From the NCBI RefSeq assembly GCF_030704535.1, contig NC_081810.1:4249501-4313500 (forward strand): 64,000 nt of DNA, given 5' to 3'. The stretch's first letter is position 1. Each line of letters starts with the position of its first letter. Shown in pieces: positions 35,651 through 47,247 of the stretch. This DNA is from Vitis vinifera (lineage: Eukaryota; Streptophyta; Magnoliopsida; Vitales; Vitaceae). A program made the position numbers and the translations under genes. Under the pieces are notes generated by a model. It did no database searches. It saw only the letters and a list, made by a program, of their open reading frames with translations, and was not told where the DNA came from.

Positions 35651-38415
35651 TTAAAACTGGATCCTACTAGGTTGAGACTTTGTCATCCTTGTTTCACCAT
35701 ATGCCTCATCATTATCGATTCGGCGATTGTTGCGGAAAGCTGCACAGGCAACCACATAAACAATAACCAGGATGATCAATATGACAATGTTGATGACCGA
35801 AACCTTCCTCCAGCTCTTCTTGAGGCTGGCCAGCACACCAGCTTTGCAAGAGTTGCAGGAATAGCACAGTTGCCCCTGATCGTTGCTCCAACTATAGCAA
35901 TCAGAGTTGCTTCCCACCATCCCATTCCCAGTGGTCCAAACCGTCTCGTTTACGTATACATAATCGCATTCTGTAGGGGGCTTGCAGCATCCTGACTGCA
36001 CAGACCAAATGAAAAAAAAAAATTAGTTTTTCCACAAAAATGAGGTTCATCATTTGGGTCATGCATCATGTAGTTTAGATGTGTAGTGAAAAATGTGTTG
36101 GAGCACTTGAATTTGGATGTAGACCACAAATTGGACTAGACCCACATCTCCATAAAGAGGAATCTAGCTGTGCTATAAAACAATGTTGAAAATTATGCAG
36201 TTTATAATATCATATAGACCTTCTCACCATGATTCTATGTAGATACCCATCAAGGGTAATTTTGAAGTAACCCAAAACAGTGAAAGGAAAAAAGTTAACT
36301 TTAGGCTCCATCTCCAATTATTCTTCATTTAGATGGTCTGAATCATATGGAAAATAGTGGCTTCTTCCCATTTCTCATTTCTTTCGGCCTTGTTTGGGAA
36401 CTAAACTTCTTGTCGTTAGCTTAAAAGCTTCTTGCATGAGTTTCAGAGTTCCTAGGGGAAGCAATATTTTTCTAACTTTTATATTAAAATTTTATTTAAG
36501 TCATAAGCCTTTGAATAAAATTATGAAACACACGCAAAAGTTCTTAATTAAAAAAGAACCTTCAACTTTTTTAAAGTCATTTCAAGAATCAAACAAGGCC
36601 TTCATCTATCATTCCACAGCTTTTACTACGAAGAGCTTTTAACAAAATCCATTTCAAAGACAGTGTACGAGTCAAAGAAGAGGATAGAAGAAGAATCATT
36701 CCACAGCTAAAGACCTCAATTATTTCTCCAGGGAATTTTTTATTGTATAAATGGAATTCATGAAAGATCCCACATACACTTTACAACAGCATGTGAAGCA
36801 GTATGGACAGCCAAAAGGAGGAAAAGGTATGGAGCCTTTTCCCTGCAGGCATCTTTTATTAGTGTTGGGTACTCTGTATTCTTTCCACCAAAATATTCAG
36901 CAGAATGCCAAATTTCCTGTTTGGTTGCTGAGAAAAAGGAAGTTACCCTAAAGGACAAAACTCCTAGACAGAGACAAGCAAACAAAAACAAAAAAAAAAA
37001 AAAAAGAAACTTCAGAACTTGGGATGCAAGATTCGAACTTTCAGTTATCTACCCTCTGATTTACGCGCTAACTTTAAGCTGGCAGCCAAAATATCACAAA
37101 GGATATTCCACTAAAACGGAAAAGAGGCAGAAAAGTAAAAGGAAAGGAAAGACAAAAGAGCTGCCAGGAAAATATGTTCTCTTTGTAGTAAAACGTGTAA
37201 CCCTCCCCTTATCATTATATGAATTTTTTTTCTTAAACGATAACTTACATAGCAAGGCAATTTTCAAGGGTTTGAAGAAAAAAAGAGGCAGCCTGCTAGG
37301 AAAAAAATATGCCCCAGCACTCAATTATATCTCTCCGTATAGTTATCAAAGCAATCAATCACTTCTCTCCATGTCAAATTGTCAATATCAAAAGGGAAAT
37401 CAAATAATTGAAGAAACATAGCCTTGAATGGCGGGTTTGCCAGCAAAATATCATTATTGTAATTTGTAAGTTATTTAGCCACCTTCAAAGGTGCTCTCAA
37501 TTACAGGTCAGGGGCCAGGGCCACATGGAAGGGGTTGGAACAGTAAGAATCATCCTTTTAAAATTAGAAAAGAAAAGTTTCAGTTGTTGAAGAAAGAATC
37601 ATTTCTTGTGTTTCATAATCATTTGCAGAACCAGAGATACCCTCAGACTGTAAAACTCTAATTAATCACCCCATTATTAAGCCTCCATTGTAACTGGTTT
37701 ATGAACCACAGATCACCACTTCCTAGAAAGAAAAATTAATAAAATTTCTAAAACCACAAAGAATTCTACTTAGGGATAGGCTGAAATCACATATGCGGTC
37801 TGTTTTGCTTTTGTTTTTAACTATTTTTTTGAAAATGAAAGAAGCCAGCGCCATAATTGAAAGGAAAAGGAAAGAAAGTGAAAGGAAAAATAATGTTCTG
37901 ACCTCGATAGGGCTGAGTTTTCTGCGGTAAAACAAATCGGCTGACTCGGGAACACCGCCGATGTTCCTCCCCATCTTTGCACACTCCTTGGAGTCCCTTA
38001 CACATGAGCTGATCTTCCTCCAGTAGCTATCATCTGATACGCGCTCCTCCAGCCAACCGGAGTAGTCCTGCAGATAATAGTCCAGATAAACCCGGTTCGG
38101 CATCGCCCGACCTGAACCTTTGTCCGTGACAGCGTAGGCGAAGATCACGAAGCCGACTAGAGCAGCGATGACGAAGAACATGGCCCACAGGTAGAACCAC
38201 ATGAGGAAGGTGTTCCGGTAACAAGCTCCGGCGAATCCGGCGAGGGAGATGACCATGATGGCCACTCCGATGATGATCAACGGCCACTGCAGGAACTTCA
38301 TGCAGTCGGTGTTGTTGGCTCTGCTGCTCAGCCATATGCCACCGCCTAGTATGGGGATCGATAGCAGGAACGTCAAGAAGTTTAGTAATCCGATCAAGTG
38401 GTTGCTAGTTCTCAT
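35651..38415 (-). CDS. Tetraspanin (plant TET8/TET3-like)
   Basis: Four-pass plasma-membrane or exosome scaffold protein. Exons in gene order: 38415-37903 and 35995-35651, split by a 1.9 kb GT-AG intron; joined length 285 aa, normal for the family. Membrane spans: about 8-29 (LLNFLTFLLSIPILGGGIWL), 45-66, 70-96 and 238-258. The large extracellular loop (about 97-236) contains the plant signature GCCKPP at 173-178, directly after the intron, and further paired cysteines (138, 145, 181, 204, 215, 218, 221). The cytosolic tail is basic then acidic (RNNRRIDNDEAYGE). I start at MRTSNHLIG; an in-frame Met 14 codons upstream would add a hydrophilic MRENSEREERKSRE lead that homologues lack. The intron contains a Tourist-like MITE. 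Confidence 0.95.
36386..36600. mobile_element. Tourist-like MITE in tetraspanin intron
   Basis: A 215-bp element with terminal inverted repeats GGCCTTGTTTG and CAAACAAGGCC, flanked by a 3-bp repeat TTC on both sides (36383-36385 and 36601-36603). The size, short TIRs and 3-bp flanking repeat fit PIF/Harbinger-derived MITEs, although their usual target is TAA/TTA. No coding capacity. Confidence 0.7.
36913..36941 (+). repeat. Single TTTGGTTGCTGAGAAAA motif in tetraspanin intron
   Basis: CTGTTTGGTTGCTGAGAAAA matches the left arm of the fold-back modules in the PITP and ICR genes. It is antisense to the tetraspanin transcript and no convincing right arm lies near it, so it is probably a broken copy. 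Confidence 0.6.
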
Positions 38416-38429
38416 CTCTCTAGATTTTC

Positions 38430-39140
38430 TCTCTTCTCTCTCTGAATTTTCCCTCACTTTCTTTTTCTGTACTCTGGTTTGTTTAACCTTTACGAATCTT
38501 ATAGTGGTACTTTCAAGTTACAGAAGCGGGGACTATGGTTAATGTGGAAAAGTGTGTCCGTGTTTCGTATTCGCGGAGGATCAGTCGTTGCCTTCTACTG
38601 TGAGTATAGTAAAGGCCCGTACTCGCCATGTCTATTTTATTTTATTTCTTTACCACGAAATTATCCTTAAAAATACTAAAATAGGACTGGGAATATTATG
38701 GAGGAAACATTTCTAAAACATATCTAAAAGCATTTGTAATTATTTCAAAAAATAACTTTTATTTAAAAACCTAAATATAAAAATTAGTTTTTCAGATTTA
38801 TTAAATTTTTTAATAAATAATTAAAAAAAGTATTAATTTCTATTTTAAAAAATAAAATATTAATATTTTAAATTAAATCCTTATTTATTTGAATAATTTT
38901 ATTCAACACATAAATTAATATTATTCCTTTTAACTTTTTATTTTTAAAGTAAAATTATTATTATTATTGTTATTATTTCATCCTACGCATCTAGCCACAA
39001 TGGCCATAATCAAGTCTGACAACTTCCTGGTACGACACCCACCCACTCTTCTCTTTTGAAACAAGAAAACATGGGATGTAGTAACTCATCGGTTCTCGAC
39101 TCTAGCCTCCAGTCAATGCGGCTCCGACGAATTCGAAACG
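38430..39140 (-). promoter_or_regulatory. Tetraspanin upstream region
   Basis: Presumed promoter and 5' UTR. A CT-rich run in gene orientation precedes the ATG (plus-strand 38416-38470 is TCTC-rich and matches a pyrimidine or purine tract next to the start). No TATA box or recognised element was identified with confidence. From 38690 to 38990 the sequence is AT-rich. Confidence 0.3.
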
Positions 39141-39144
39141 ATCC

Positions 39145-39295
39145 GTTTTCTGGAAATGTCTCCCGACCGGTCTAAACGTCCAAACTTTGGGTGGATGTCT
39201 TGAGTTAGCGTTAAATTGATCGGTTGAGGCAGTTAACTCAGACATGTACCCAAAGTTTGGACGTTTAGACCGGTGGGGACACATTTCCAGAAAAC
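39145..39295. repeat. Near-perfect 151-nt fold-back (hairpin)
   Basis: Arms of about 62 nt start GTTTTCTGGAAATGT (39145) and end ACATTTCCAGAAAAC (39295). Long perfect stretches include ACCGGTCTAAACGTCCAAAC. I count roughly five mismatches or indels in the stem, with a loop of about 25 nt near 39208-39232. Outside the arms the complementarity stops at once and no target duplication was seen. It lies 730 bp upstream of the tetraspanin ATG in intergenic DNA. Confidence 0.9.
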
Positions 39296-39299
39296 TCCA

Positions 39300-42200
39300 A
39301 ACCGTCCACTCAAACCCCCGGAAAAATGGCTACAAAGCTGATACGCTTTCCCACACAAGACAAAATCAGATACTCAGATCTTATCTACTTCACATCATTA
39401 AACTGACGGCTCAGATCTTGTGATCGACAAAGGGCACTGAAGCTTTCTGTCTGAGCGCACCGCACACAACTGCCTTGATCGTGGCGGGCCCAGTTTTCTC
39501 ACCTTGGAAAAGAATTGTCGGTGACCCATGATCATTTTTGGTCTGGGTCAAACTTATCTTAACCGAGTTTCTTTTTTAAATTCAAATTACACAAAATATC
39601 TGGGGAATTGGGGTTGGGTATTCTTTTTTATATAACTAAGCTGGTGTGTAGCAAAAGATCTCAACCCTTTATCACCGTTGATCTCGTTTTGTCGCCTTTT
39701 GGCTCTCACCCTTACATCACCTCTCAGTCATTACTTCGATTTTGCCTTTATACGCCATCCCTGGTCAGGATGATTTAATTTATGATTTTTCATTTTCTTA
39801 TAAAATCTATGAATTTTGAAGTCGTTGAGATGATGATGAGTTGGGTTTGGCATGAATACGTGTCTCCTCCTTGAATTTTTTTCTTTTTAACACCAAGTCT
39901 TATTTTTACATATTTGATTGTTAGTTGTTATCTTCTCAATGTGCATACTTTTATGTCTATAGAAAGTGAATAAAAATCATATTTGTGGAGGTGTTAATTT
40001 ATTTATTTAGGATGATAATGCCCTTGTTGTTGGGCCAAATTGGGCCTCAAATGTTAAGCGATCCATCTCTAATGTTACTATCCGTTATTAAATCAGAAAA
40101 GTCATCAAATAATATGATTGAATGAATTGAATTCATTATAAATATAAAATTTATATATTATTAAATTTTTAAATAATTATAATTAAAAGTTTTTATATAG
40201 TTTAATATTAAATCATGATAAAAGATGATATATAAAAATATTAATATTTTTATTTGTTAAATAATAAAATTACTATATTCAATAAGGATGTCAATTGACG
40301 GTTTTTCAAGCACCTACCCAAGTTTGTTTGTTAGCACTCTGCCTTGAGCTTGGCCTCGTTGAGAGCACCTTGACTCCATGAGTGGACTATGATTTCAACC
40401 AGGTAGATGATTCCAGGGAAATGGGGACTTGGTGCAAGAGTACTTACAAATTAAATTAATGAAGGATGTTGACTCCACTTGGTGGGGGGAGAAATTTGTT
40501 AGCACTCAGCACTAGGGTCTCATAAAGGGCACCTTAGATTGTTTTTTATTATTTCATTTTAAAACCAATTGGTGCAAGCTAAATCTTTTACCATATTTTA
40601 CCATTATCATTTGAACAACTCATCCATGAGCTTAATAGCAACGTTATTGAATCCCCATCATATGCTCCCATTGATCAAATCCATGACCTTCAAAATGATA
40701 TAAATTATTGGATTGAGTTTTAATCGTGCCCTGCTCAACCCCTAAGATAAAGGTCAATTTATCGAATACGACTTTCTCTTATCTCGTCATATTCCCCTTA
40801 TATATAATATTAAATAAAAAAGCATTTTAGTTTTCTTTTTATTTTTCAAATGTAAAATATTATTTTTTATAAAACTAAATTATAAATATTTACTCATTTA
40901 TAAATTATTTTTATTGTTAATCAAATTTAAGATTTTGAAATTAAAAATAATAAAGAATTAAATACATAAGACGTATCTGAAAATTTGTTACACCCACCTC
41001 GTTCCATTTACTTATTTATTTATTTTATTTTTTGATAAAGATAACAATAGGCATAAATAAATAGTACATGTTTGACATATATGATTTGTTTCAAAGCCAT
41101 CCTATTATTATGATCTCAATATTTAATGATAAGAAGGGACAGGAAATGGAAGAGTCACATAAAAATTTACTATTTATTTTATTTATATTTTAATAATATA
41201 TATTTTATTATTTCTTTACACTAAATTTATTATAAGACACTAATATAATAAACATAAGTTTGCCTAAAATTGATTTGATTTTACAGACATTTTTCGTCTT
41301 TTGTAAGGATTAGGAGTTGAATTTAACATTTTACGTTACTAAACGTGCGCTCTTTAAAGTCTTAAGTCGGACGAATCAGGAAAAAAAGGAAAATCCTTTT
41401 TGATTTGGCCTTTTGTTGTAAACAAAAACAGGGTGTAACATATGATTATGTCTGCCTGAAAATGTGCATGACAAATTTCATTCGGGTGGGCAGGGTGTTC
41501 AATCCCACATGCCCACGTGTCCATCTTTAATTCTATATAATGTATTTGATAATAATTTATTTATTTATTTATTTTGTATTTGCTTCATGTTTCTAAAGAT
41601 TTATAACTTTAAAGTAATAATGAAGATAATTATGAATTTGTGATGATTTATTTGAAAAGTTGTGTCATGTGGGACAAGCCACCTATTTTATACTTTCTGC
41701 CACACCTTTCTTTTAATAATTCTCCACTATGCCCACTGACTCTTATTTTCCTGCTCCAATATGCTTTTTTTTTTTCCTTTTAAATCGTTTTAAAAAATAT
41801 TTCTTAAAATAGTTTTTAAGTAATTTTTTTTAATATTTTAATATTTTAAAATAGGTAAAGTATTTTATTTTTAATTATTATTTTTAAATAGCATTCAAAA
41901 ACTTAAATAAAATCAACTAAAAAAAATATTATATCGGTTTTTTAAAATAAAAAACTGTTTTATATTTTTTAGTTGTAAAAAATGATTCCTTATTTAATTT
42001 TTTAGAGAATAAAAACTATTATGAAAAATAATTACCAAAAGAAATAAAACTTTATTTTTAAGCTTAAAAGAAGATGAAAAAAAAGACAACTTTAAAGTGC
42101 ATGAAAAATATTTTAGACTTAAGTGCGCCCCGATAATATTATTTTAAGTTTTCCCCTTACAGACATTGTTCTTAAAATTATCGTCTTCTCCCACACAAAA

Positions 42201-42640
42201 AACTTTGCAACGTATGTGTTTACTATTTTTTTAACAAAAAGTTACCAGCTTCCATTCCAAACTTGGGGTTGGGCTGATTCAGAGAATAATAAACTGCCAG
42301 GCCCAAGCCCGGCCCACTTGAGGTCTGAAGGTGGGCCGGTACGATAAGTAACATGAGAAATCAAAGCCCAAATGGCAAAATAACAGGCTAGGGAAAACTT
42401 GGGTGGGCCATTTTTAGTTTTAATTGAGTTTTTTGAACTAGAGCTTAGGCCCCAAACCAGAGTTTATTTTTTTTAATAATAATAATTATAATTTTATTAT
42501 TCTATACAAAATAATTTTTTTTAAGGAAAATGTTAAATTATAATTAAATCATATATCTTTCATTTTGCTAGAAAGACATTTTATTTTATTGATTAACTTG
42601 ACTAAATTAAATCTAATTTGACTAAATTGGGTTTAGAAAA
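39300..42640. other. Intergenic sequence
   Basis: No gene supported. A phrase TTTGTTAGCACTC followed by GAGAGCACCTTGA or AGGGCACCTTAGA occurs twice (about 40324-40375 and 40496-40540), an imperfect direct repeat. At 42290-42430 there are several GGCCCA/TGGGCC motifs, but no gene follows directly. The remainder is AT-rich. Confidence 0.5.
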
Positions 42641-42653
42641 ATGATTAAATTAA

Positions 42654-42935
42654 GGTGGTGTTTGTTTTTTTACTTAATTTTAAATAGAACTTTAATACTT
42701 AATAGTATTAAGTATCAAACTATTTGTTTTTATATATTTTATTTATATTAAGCATTAAAAGGTAAAATAAAAATAAAAATTAGCATGTTATTTTTTTTAT
42801 TTAGAAAAAATCATATATTTTGACTTTTTTTAGTAAAAATTTTAAAATAAGCCATGAAAAAAATAAAAAAACAAACAATCTAAAGTATGAAATCAAATTA
42901 TTTTCAACAAAAAGTTAAAAAAAACAAACACCCTC
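42654..42935 (+). mobile_element. Tourist-like MITE, copy A
   Basis: A 282-bp element from GGTGGTGTTTGTTTTTTTAC to AAAAAAACAAACACCCTC, flanked by TAA on each side (42651-42653 and 42936-42938). TIRs, size and the TAA target duplication fit PIF/Harbinger (Tourist) MITEs. It is the inverted relative of the element at 42968-43245. Confidence 0.85.
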
Positions 42936-42967
42936 TAAGTTGACATAAGAAAATCCTCAAATTCTAA

Positions 42968-43245
42968 GGTCATGTTTGTTTTTTTGGTTTTTTGTTGAAA
43001 ATAATTTGTTTTCAGAATTTAGATTGTTTGTTTTTATATTTTTTTCATGAGTTATTATAAATTTTTTACTAAATAAAAAAAGTTAAAATATGTAGTTTTT
43101 TTTAAATACAAAAAATAACATATTGATTTTTATTTACTTTTTAATACTTAATAGAAATAAAATATTACGAAAACAAACAACTTGATATTTAACACTATTA
43201 AGCATTAAGTTTTATTTAGAATTAAGTAAAAAAACAAACACCGCC
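42968..43245 (-). mobile_element. Tourist-like MITE, copy B (inverted)
   Basis: A 278-bp element from GGTCATGTTTGTTTTTTTGG to AAAAAAACAAACACCGCC, flanked by TAA on each side (42965-42967 and 43246-43248). Its reverse complement aligns end to end with copy A, including the internal TTAATAGT and TGTTATTTTTT stretches. Only 32 bp separate the two. Confidence 0.85.
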
Positions 43246-43249
43246 TAAA

Positions 43250-44860
43250 TCTCTTAGTCTAATATAATTTAAAAAATGATAATTTTTTTTTGTATTTTAA
43301 ATAAAATAATCATTAACACAATTAAAAATAAATAAATAAATAATGTGGAGGTTCGAGTTTTAATAACTACTTTGGACTACCAAATTCTAATATTTTTGGA
43401 TTTATTTATTTTTTTCATTTTTCAATTCAAAATTGAGCTTATCTTGGTGAATACACCAACCCAAAAGGTTGGTTAGGCACAGGCGGAACAGATCGAGCCC
43501 ACCAAGTTTGGACCCTATTGATATGGGCCTTCCGCGTGGGCCCTCGGAAGGCCTGTTTTGAAGTTTGCCCGGCCCATGCGCTAACTTCCAAGTTCCGAGT
43601 CCGACGCTCAGGATGGACTGTTGGATTTAATTGGCTTAAACAGACCTTAACTTGGGTTGAACAATCAATGTCAGCCAATTAGGAAAAAAAATAAGACAAG
43701 TACAATTTTGGTTGGGCGCTCACCGTATTATTTGCTTTAGTCGTTCCCATTGCTTCCGCATTGTAATTTGTTTGACTTTTTAATCTTCGATGGCTACAAC
43801 TTTTCCATACCTAAAAGGTTTTTCGCTTTATTAAAACATTTTATAATGTCCTTCGCACTAATCCACTTAGCTATATTTCAAATAAAAGTTACCCAACATC
43901 CAACCACTCACATTTGTTGACTCAAATTGAGATGTTTGGACCCCATTAGAATACCAAAAAGATACCTACCAAAAAATGATAAGAATAAGGTTGCATAAAT
44001 GTTAAGATACCTACCAAAAAATGTTTTAATTTACATTTAGACGTGTATGATAACTGCTATTTAAAACTTTTTTTTTTTTTTTGAAGTATGTTTAACATCA
44101 ACGAAAATTAAGGGTCTGTTTGATAATTGTTTTTTAAAATAATTATGAAAAAAAATTTTAAAAAATAATTTTATAATGTTTTATAAAAGATTGTTTGAAA
44201 ATTAAAATGTTTTTAACATATTTTTAATATTTTAAAATTATGTTTTTTTTTATATTTAGTGTTTTATTTTTAATCATTTTATATATTTGTATAATTATTT
44301 TTTAAAACAACAATTACAAAACAACTAGAAATGGTTAAAAAAAAAATTCTAAAAACACCCTAAAAAATAATTTTTGATGATCAAATATATTTTTTATTAT
44401 AGATAATAAAAAACTATTGTCGAGAACAATTATTAAATAAACCATAAGTGTTTTCAAATAACATCTTGTTTTCTATTATTTTATATTTATATGTGCTTTC
44501 TAAAGAATGTTTTTAAAAATAATTATATAAATATAAAAAATAATTAATAATAAAATACTAAATATAAAATTTATTTTTAAAAAAATATTTAAAACATAAG
44601 AATTATATTAAGCACGTTTATAAAACATGAGTAAATAATTTTAAAAAAATTATTTTTAAATATCATTTTTAAAAACACTTTTTAAACAAAACCATACCTT
44701 AATTTTATCTATATCTTGATTTATTTTAGATAATTTTATAGAAAAATAATTTCAAATATTTTTTATTTTATAAAAATGAATATTTTTTATAATAAACAAA
44801 AATTTGAATTTTTTTTTGGGTTTTTGTTTTATTTAGAAGCTAAAATAAAATTTACGATCA
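43250..44860. other. Intergenic sequence upstream of ICR gene
   Basis: No gene supported. The segment at 43440-43640 is GC-rich with repeated GGGCC/GGCCC motifs. From 44100 to 44800 it is AT-rich with MITE-like patterns around TTTGATAATTGTTTTTTAAA. Confidence 0.5.
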
Positions 44861-45262
44861 TTAATTTATCTAGGAATACCAATAGAAAGAAACGACACCG
44901 TTTGATGAAAACCGCGGCGTATTTTTTCCATTTCACGTGTTGTGACCTCACGAATCATTGAAACAAAGGGCAAAATATCGGATCCGGACGTAAAAACGTA
45001 TTCTAAAAGGATTTATTTACTGAGAGCCTGTAAGACGACAAAGCTCCACGGCCTCAGTTGCTGCTTGTCTTCTTCAGTTTTGATCCATTTTGTATTCACA
45101 TCTGCTTCTCACTAGTCACTGCTCAGTGCTCACTTCCCATCAGCGCCAGAGAACGAAGATATATAGAGCCTCGGGAGCTGCGTCGAGACCCAGAAGAACA
45201 ACAGCTTCCATTTCCAAATCCTGGCTGTATATAAGCTTTATATTTGAAAATTCTCTTCTGGG

Positions 45263-47160
45263 GTAAGGAAACAGTGGCCGCAATGCTGCTCTTGTTTTGT
45301 TCTATTCTAAATGCAAAATGGGCCGAGGCTTCCTTTGGTTGCCTTGAAAAATGTGGGTAAACGGTTGCTTCGTCAGCTTCGACACCCTAGTGCATTTTCT
45401 CAGAGGGTCTGGGGTCTGGGTTTTTCCTTTTTGATTTTTCCTGGTAATTCTCGGCGACCAAACAGGGCTGGATCGTTCTCTGATTTTAACTTGCTTTTGT
45501 GGTTTTATGGTAATGTACTTTATTCTACCATCTCCTTGGGATGGATAATGCTTCCTCTGGTTGCTGAGGAAAACAGAGGAGGAGAATGAAAATATGGGTT
45601 CTAACGGCTGCTTTTGTCAACTTTTATCGACTCAGGGGGTTTGGGTTTTTTTTAATTTTTTTCCTACTATTTCTCAGCAACCAAACAGAGCCGGAGTGTT
45701 TTCTAACTTTTTCCGTGCTTTGGCCGCGGATTTGTAATAATGACCTCGGGTTTCGCTCTTCTATGAAATGGGTAATGCTTCGTTTAGTTGCTGAGAAAAA
45801 TGTTGGAAAAATAGGAGAAAAAAAGTTTGGGTTTTATGTCAGCTTCCTCAACTTCAACCTCTCTGTACCTTTCTCGACAAAGGAGAGTTCGGATTTTTCA
45901 CGTTTCCCACCACTTCTCGGCAGCCAAACTCAGCCGTATGATTTTCTGATTATTGCTTCCTCAAGTGGGTTTGTGTTGTGTAGATTCATAGTCACTGATT
46001 TTTTGGTTTCTCTCTGTTAGCTCTCTCTTCTTCTCTCGTGGGAATGTCTAATCTGGAGTTCTTTTTGGGTGAACTCGGGTTTCTTTTGGACAAGTTCTTA
46101 TAGATTTGAAGTGCTGAAGACTGCAGGCTTGGTGCTCCGATTGATTATTTGGATTGAAATTAGTTCCCTGTGAAAAATTTCCCCAAAAATATCTTCTTTC
46201 TGTATGTTTTTGGACATCTATCACTATCCACATTATGTCCATTTTCTGGCCTTGATATCTCTTTCTTTATTTTTTTTGTCATATTTGATGTCCGCTGTTT
46301 CTGATTTTTCCAGATCTGTTATGTTTTGGAGATCTGCAGGAAAAATCAGAAGGGTTTGAGCCGTTTCTGGGAATCTTCTGTTTTATTTTTATTTTTTATG
46401 TATATCATTATTTTCTCCCCCACAGTCATAGTCATTGCCCTTAATTCGCGGGAATGACAGAGAAAAATGGCTCTTCTATTGTTTCTACTCGTTGAAAAAA
46501 TTATGAGAGTGCCCCTAGACGAGCCAATTGACCTAATTTCCGGTTTGTCACCAAACCTTTATTTTTTCTTTTTTCATTTTTTCCTCATGGGCTGTGTAAG
46601 CTGTGAGGGTCTCTTCCTGTGGTCTGGCTGGGGTGGACTATTAAAGGGCCCAACCATCAAAATTTTTGCATGATGGGGTTGGATGCAGACTAAAACTTGT
46701 GTTTTTACCTTGTCTGCATAAAATGGGAAAATCTGGACAAATCGGAGTAGCCCAATGGGGTGTAATCTCTCCGATTTTGTGGGTCCTTTCAGGAAATATA
46801 GCTATTGGTCCTTGATCGTGAGGATGAAGTACTGAGTGGAGATGAAGATAACTTGAGTAGTCCTTGTTTAGCATTTTGGAAGTACTCTAGTGCAACTACT
46901 CCGATTAGGATTTAGAGTCCCTCCATATTTTATGAGTTTCCTATTGTGTGATTTTGTTTTCAAATATTCTTCTACATAACTAGAGTTGAGCTACTGGCTA
47001 GTGAATGTGGATGGTTAGCATTTCTCTTGCATTTATGGCTTTATATTTGATGATAAGGAGCACCTATCCTTCATGACTACATTTATATCTTTATGTTCAC
47101 GCACATTGGATTCCTTTGCTTGCTTCTTTATCGGTTTGTGATTTGTCTGCATTGTTGCAG
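45263..47160 (+). other. 5'-UTR intron of ICR gene
   Basis: The donor GGGGTAAGG at 45263 follows a CT- and AG-mixed leader, and the acceptor ATTGTTGCAG ends at 47160, 87 nt before the ATG. The 1.9 kb intron contains three tandem fold-back modules near its 5' end. Inferred from splice signals; the transcription start is unknown. Confidence 0.6.
45321..45940 (+). repeat. Three tandem fold-back modules (about 220 bp period)
   Basis: Units start near 45329 (CTTCCTTTGGTTGCCTTGAA), 45551 (CTTCCTCTGGTTGCTGAGGA) and 45779 (TTCGTTTAGTTGCTGAGAAA). Each has an inverted right arm: 45447-45464 (ATTCTCGGCGACCAAACA), 45669-45687 (TTTCTCAGCAACCAAACAG) and 45913-45930 (CTTCTCGGCAGCCAAACT). A common middle GTCA(A/G)CTTC...T and tail G-CTGG/GCCGG...TTTTCTGA also align. 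Every unit therefore forms a stem with a loop of about 85-115 nt. The units have diverged. Confidence 0.85.
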
Positions 47161-47247
47161 GACTTGTGGGTCAGGGAGCATTGAATTAGAGCAACTTACG
47201 TACTCATTACCAAATTTTTACTTTGTGACCAGAAAGGAAGTTAAATT

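Noticed and set aside
37010-37085. tRNA-like TTCGAAC and GCTGGCAGCC words
   Set aside because: No cloverleaf with both A and B boxes could be drawn, so no tRNA is called.
36921-37421. 166-codon lysine-rich open frame
   Set aside because: It lies inside the tetraspanin intron on the opposite strand, is low-complexity Lys/Arg, and has no family resemblance.
43439-43678. 79-codon minus-strand frame in GC-rich DNA
   Set aside because: No homology recognised, no splice structure, and the GC bias alone explains an open frame.
45586-46020. 144-codon open frame
   Set aside because: It crosses two of the tandem fold-back modules in the ICR 5'-UTR intron; composition is Phe/Leu-rich from T-rich DNA and nothing resembles a protein family.
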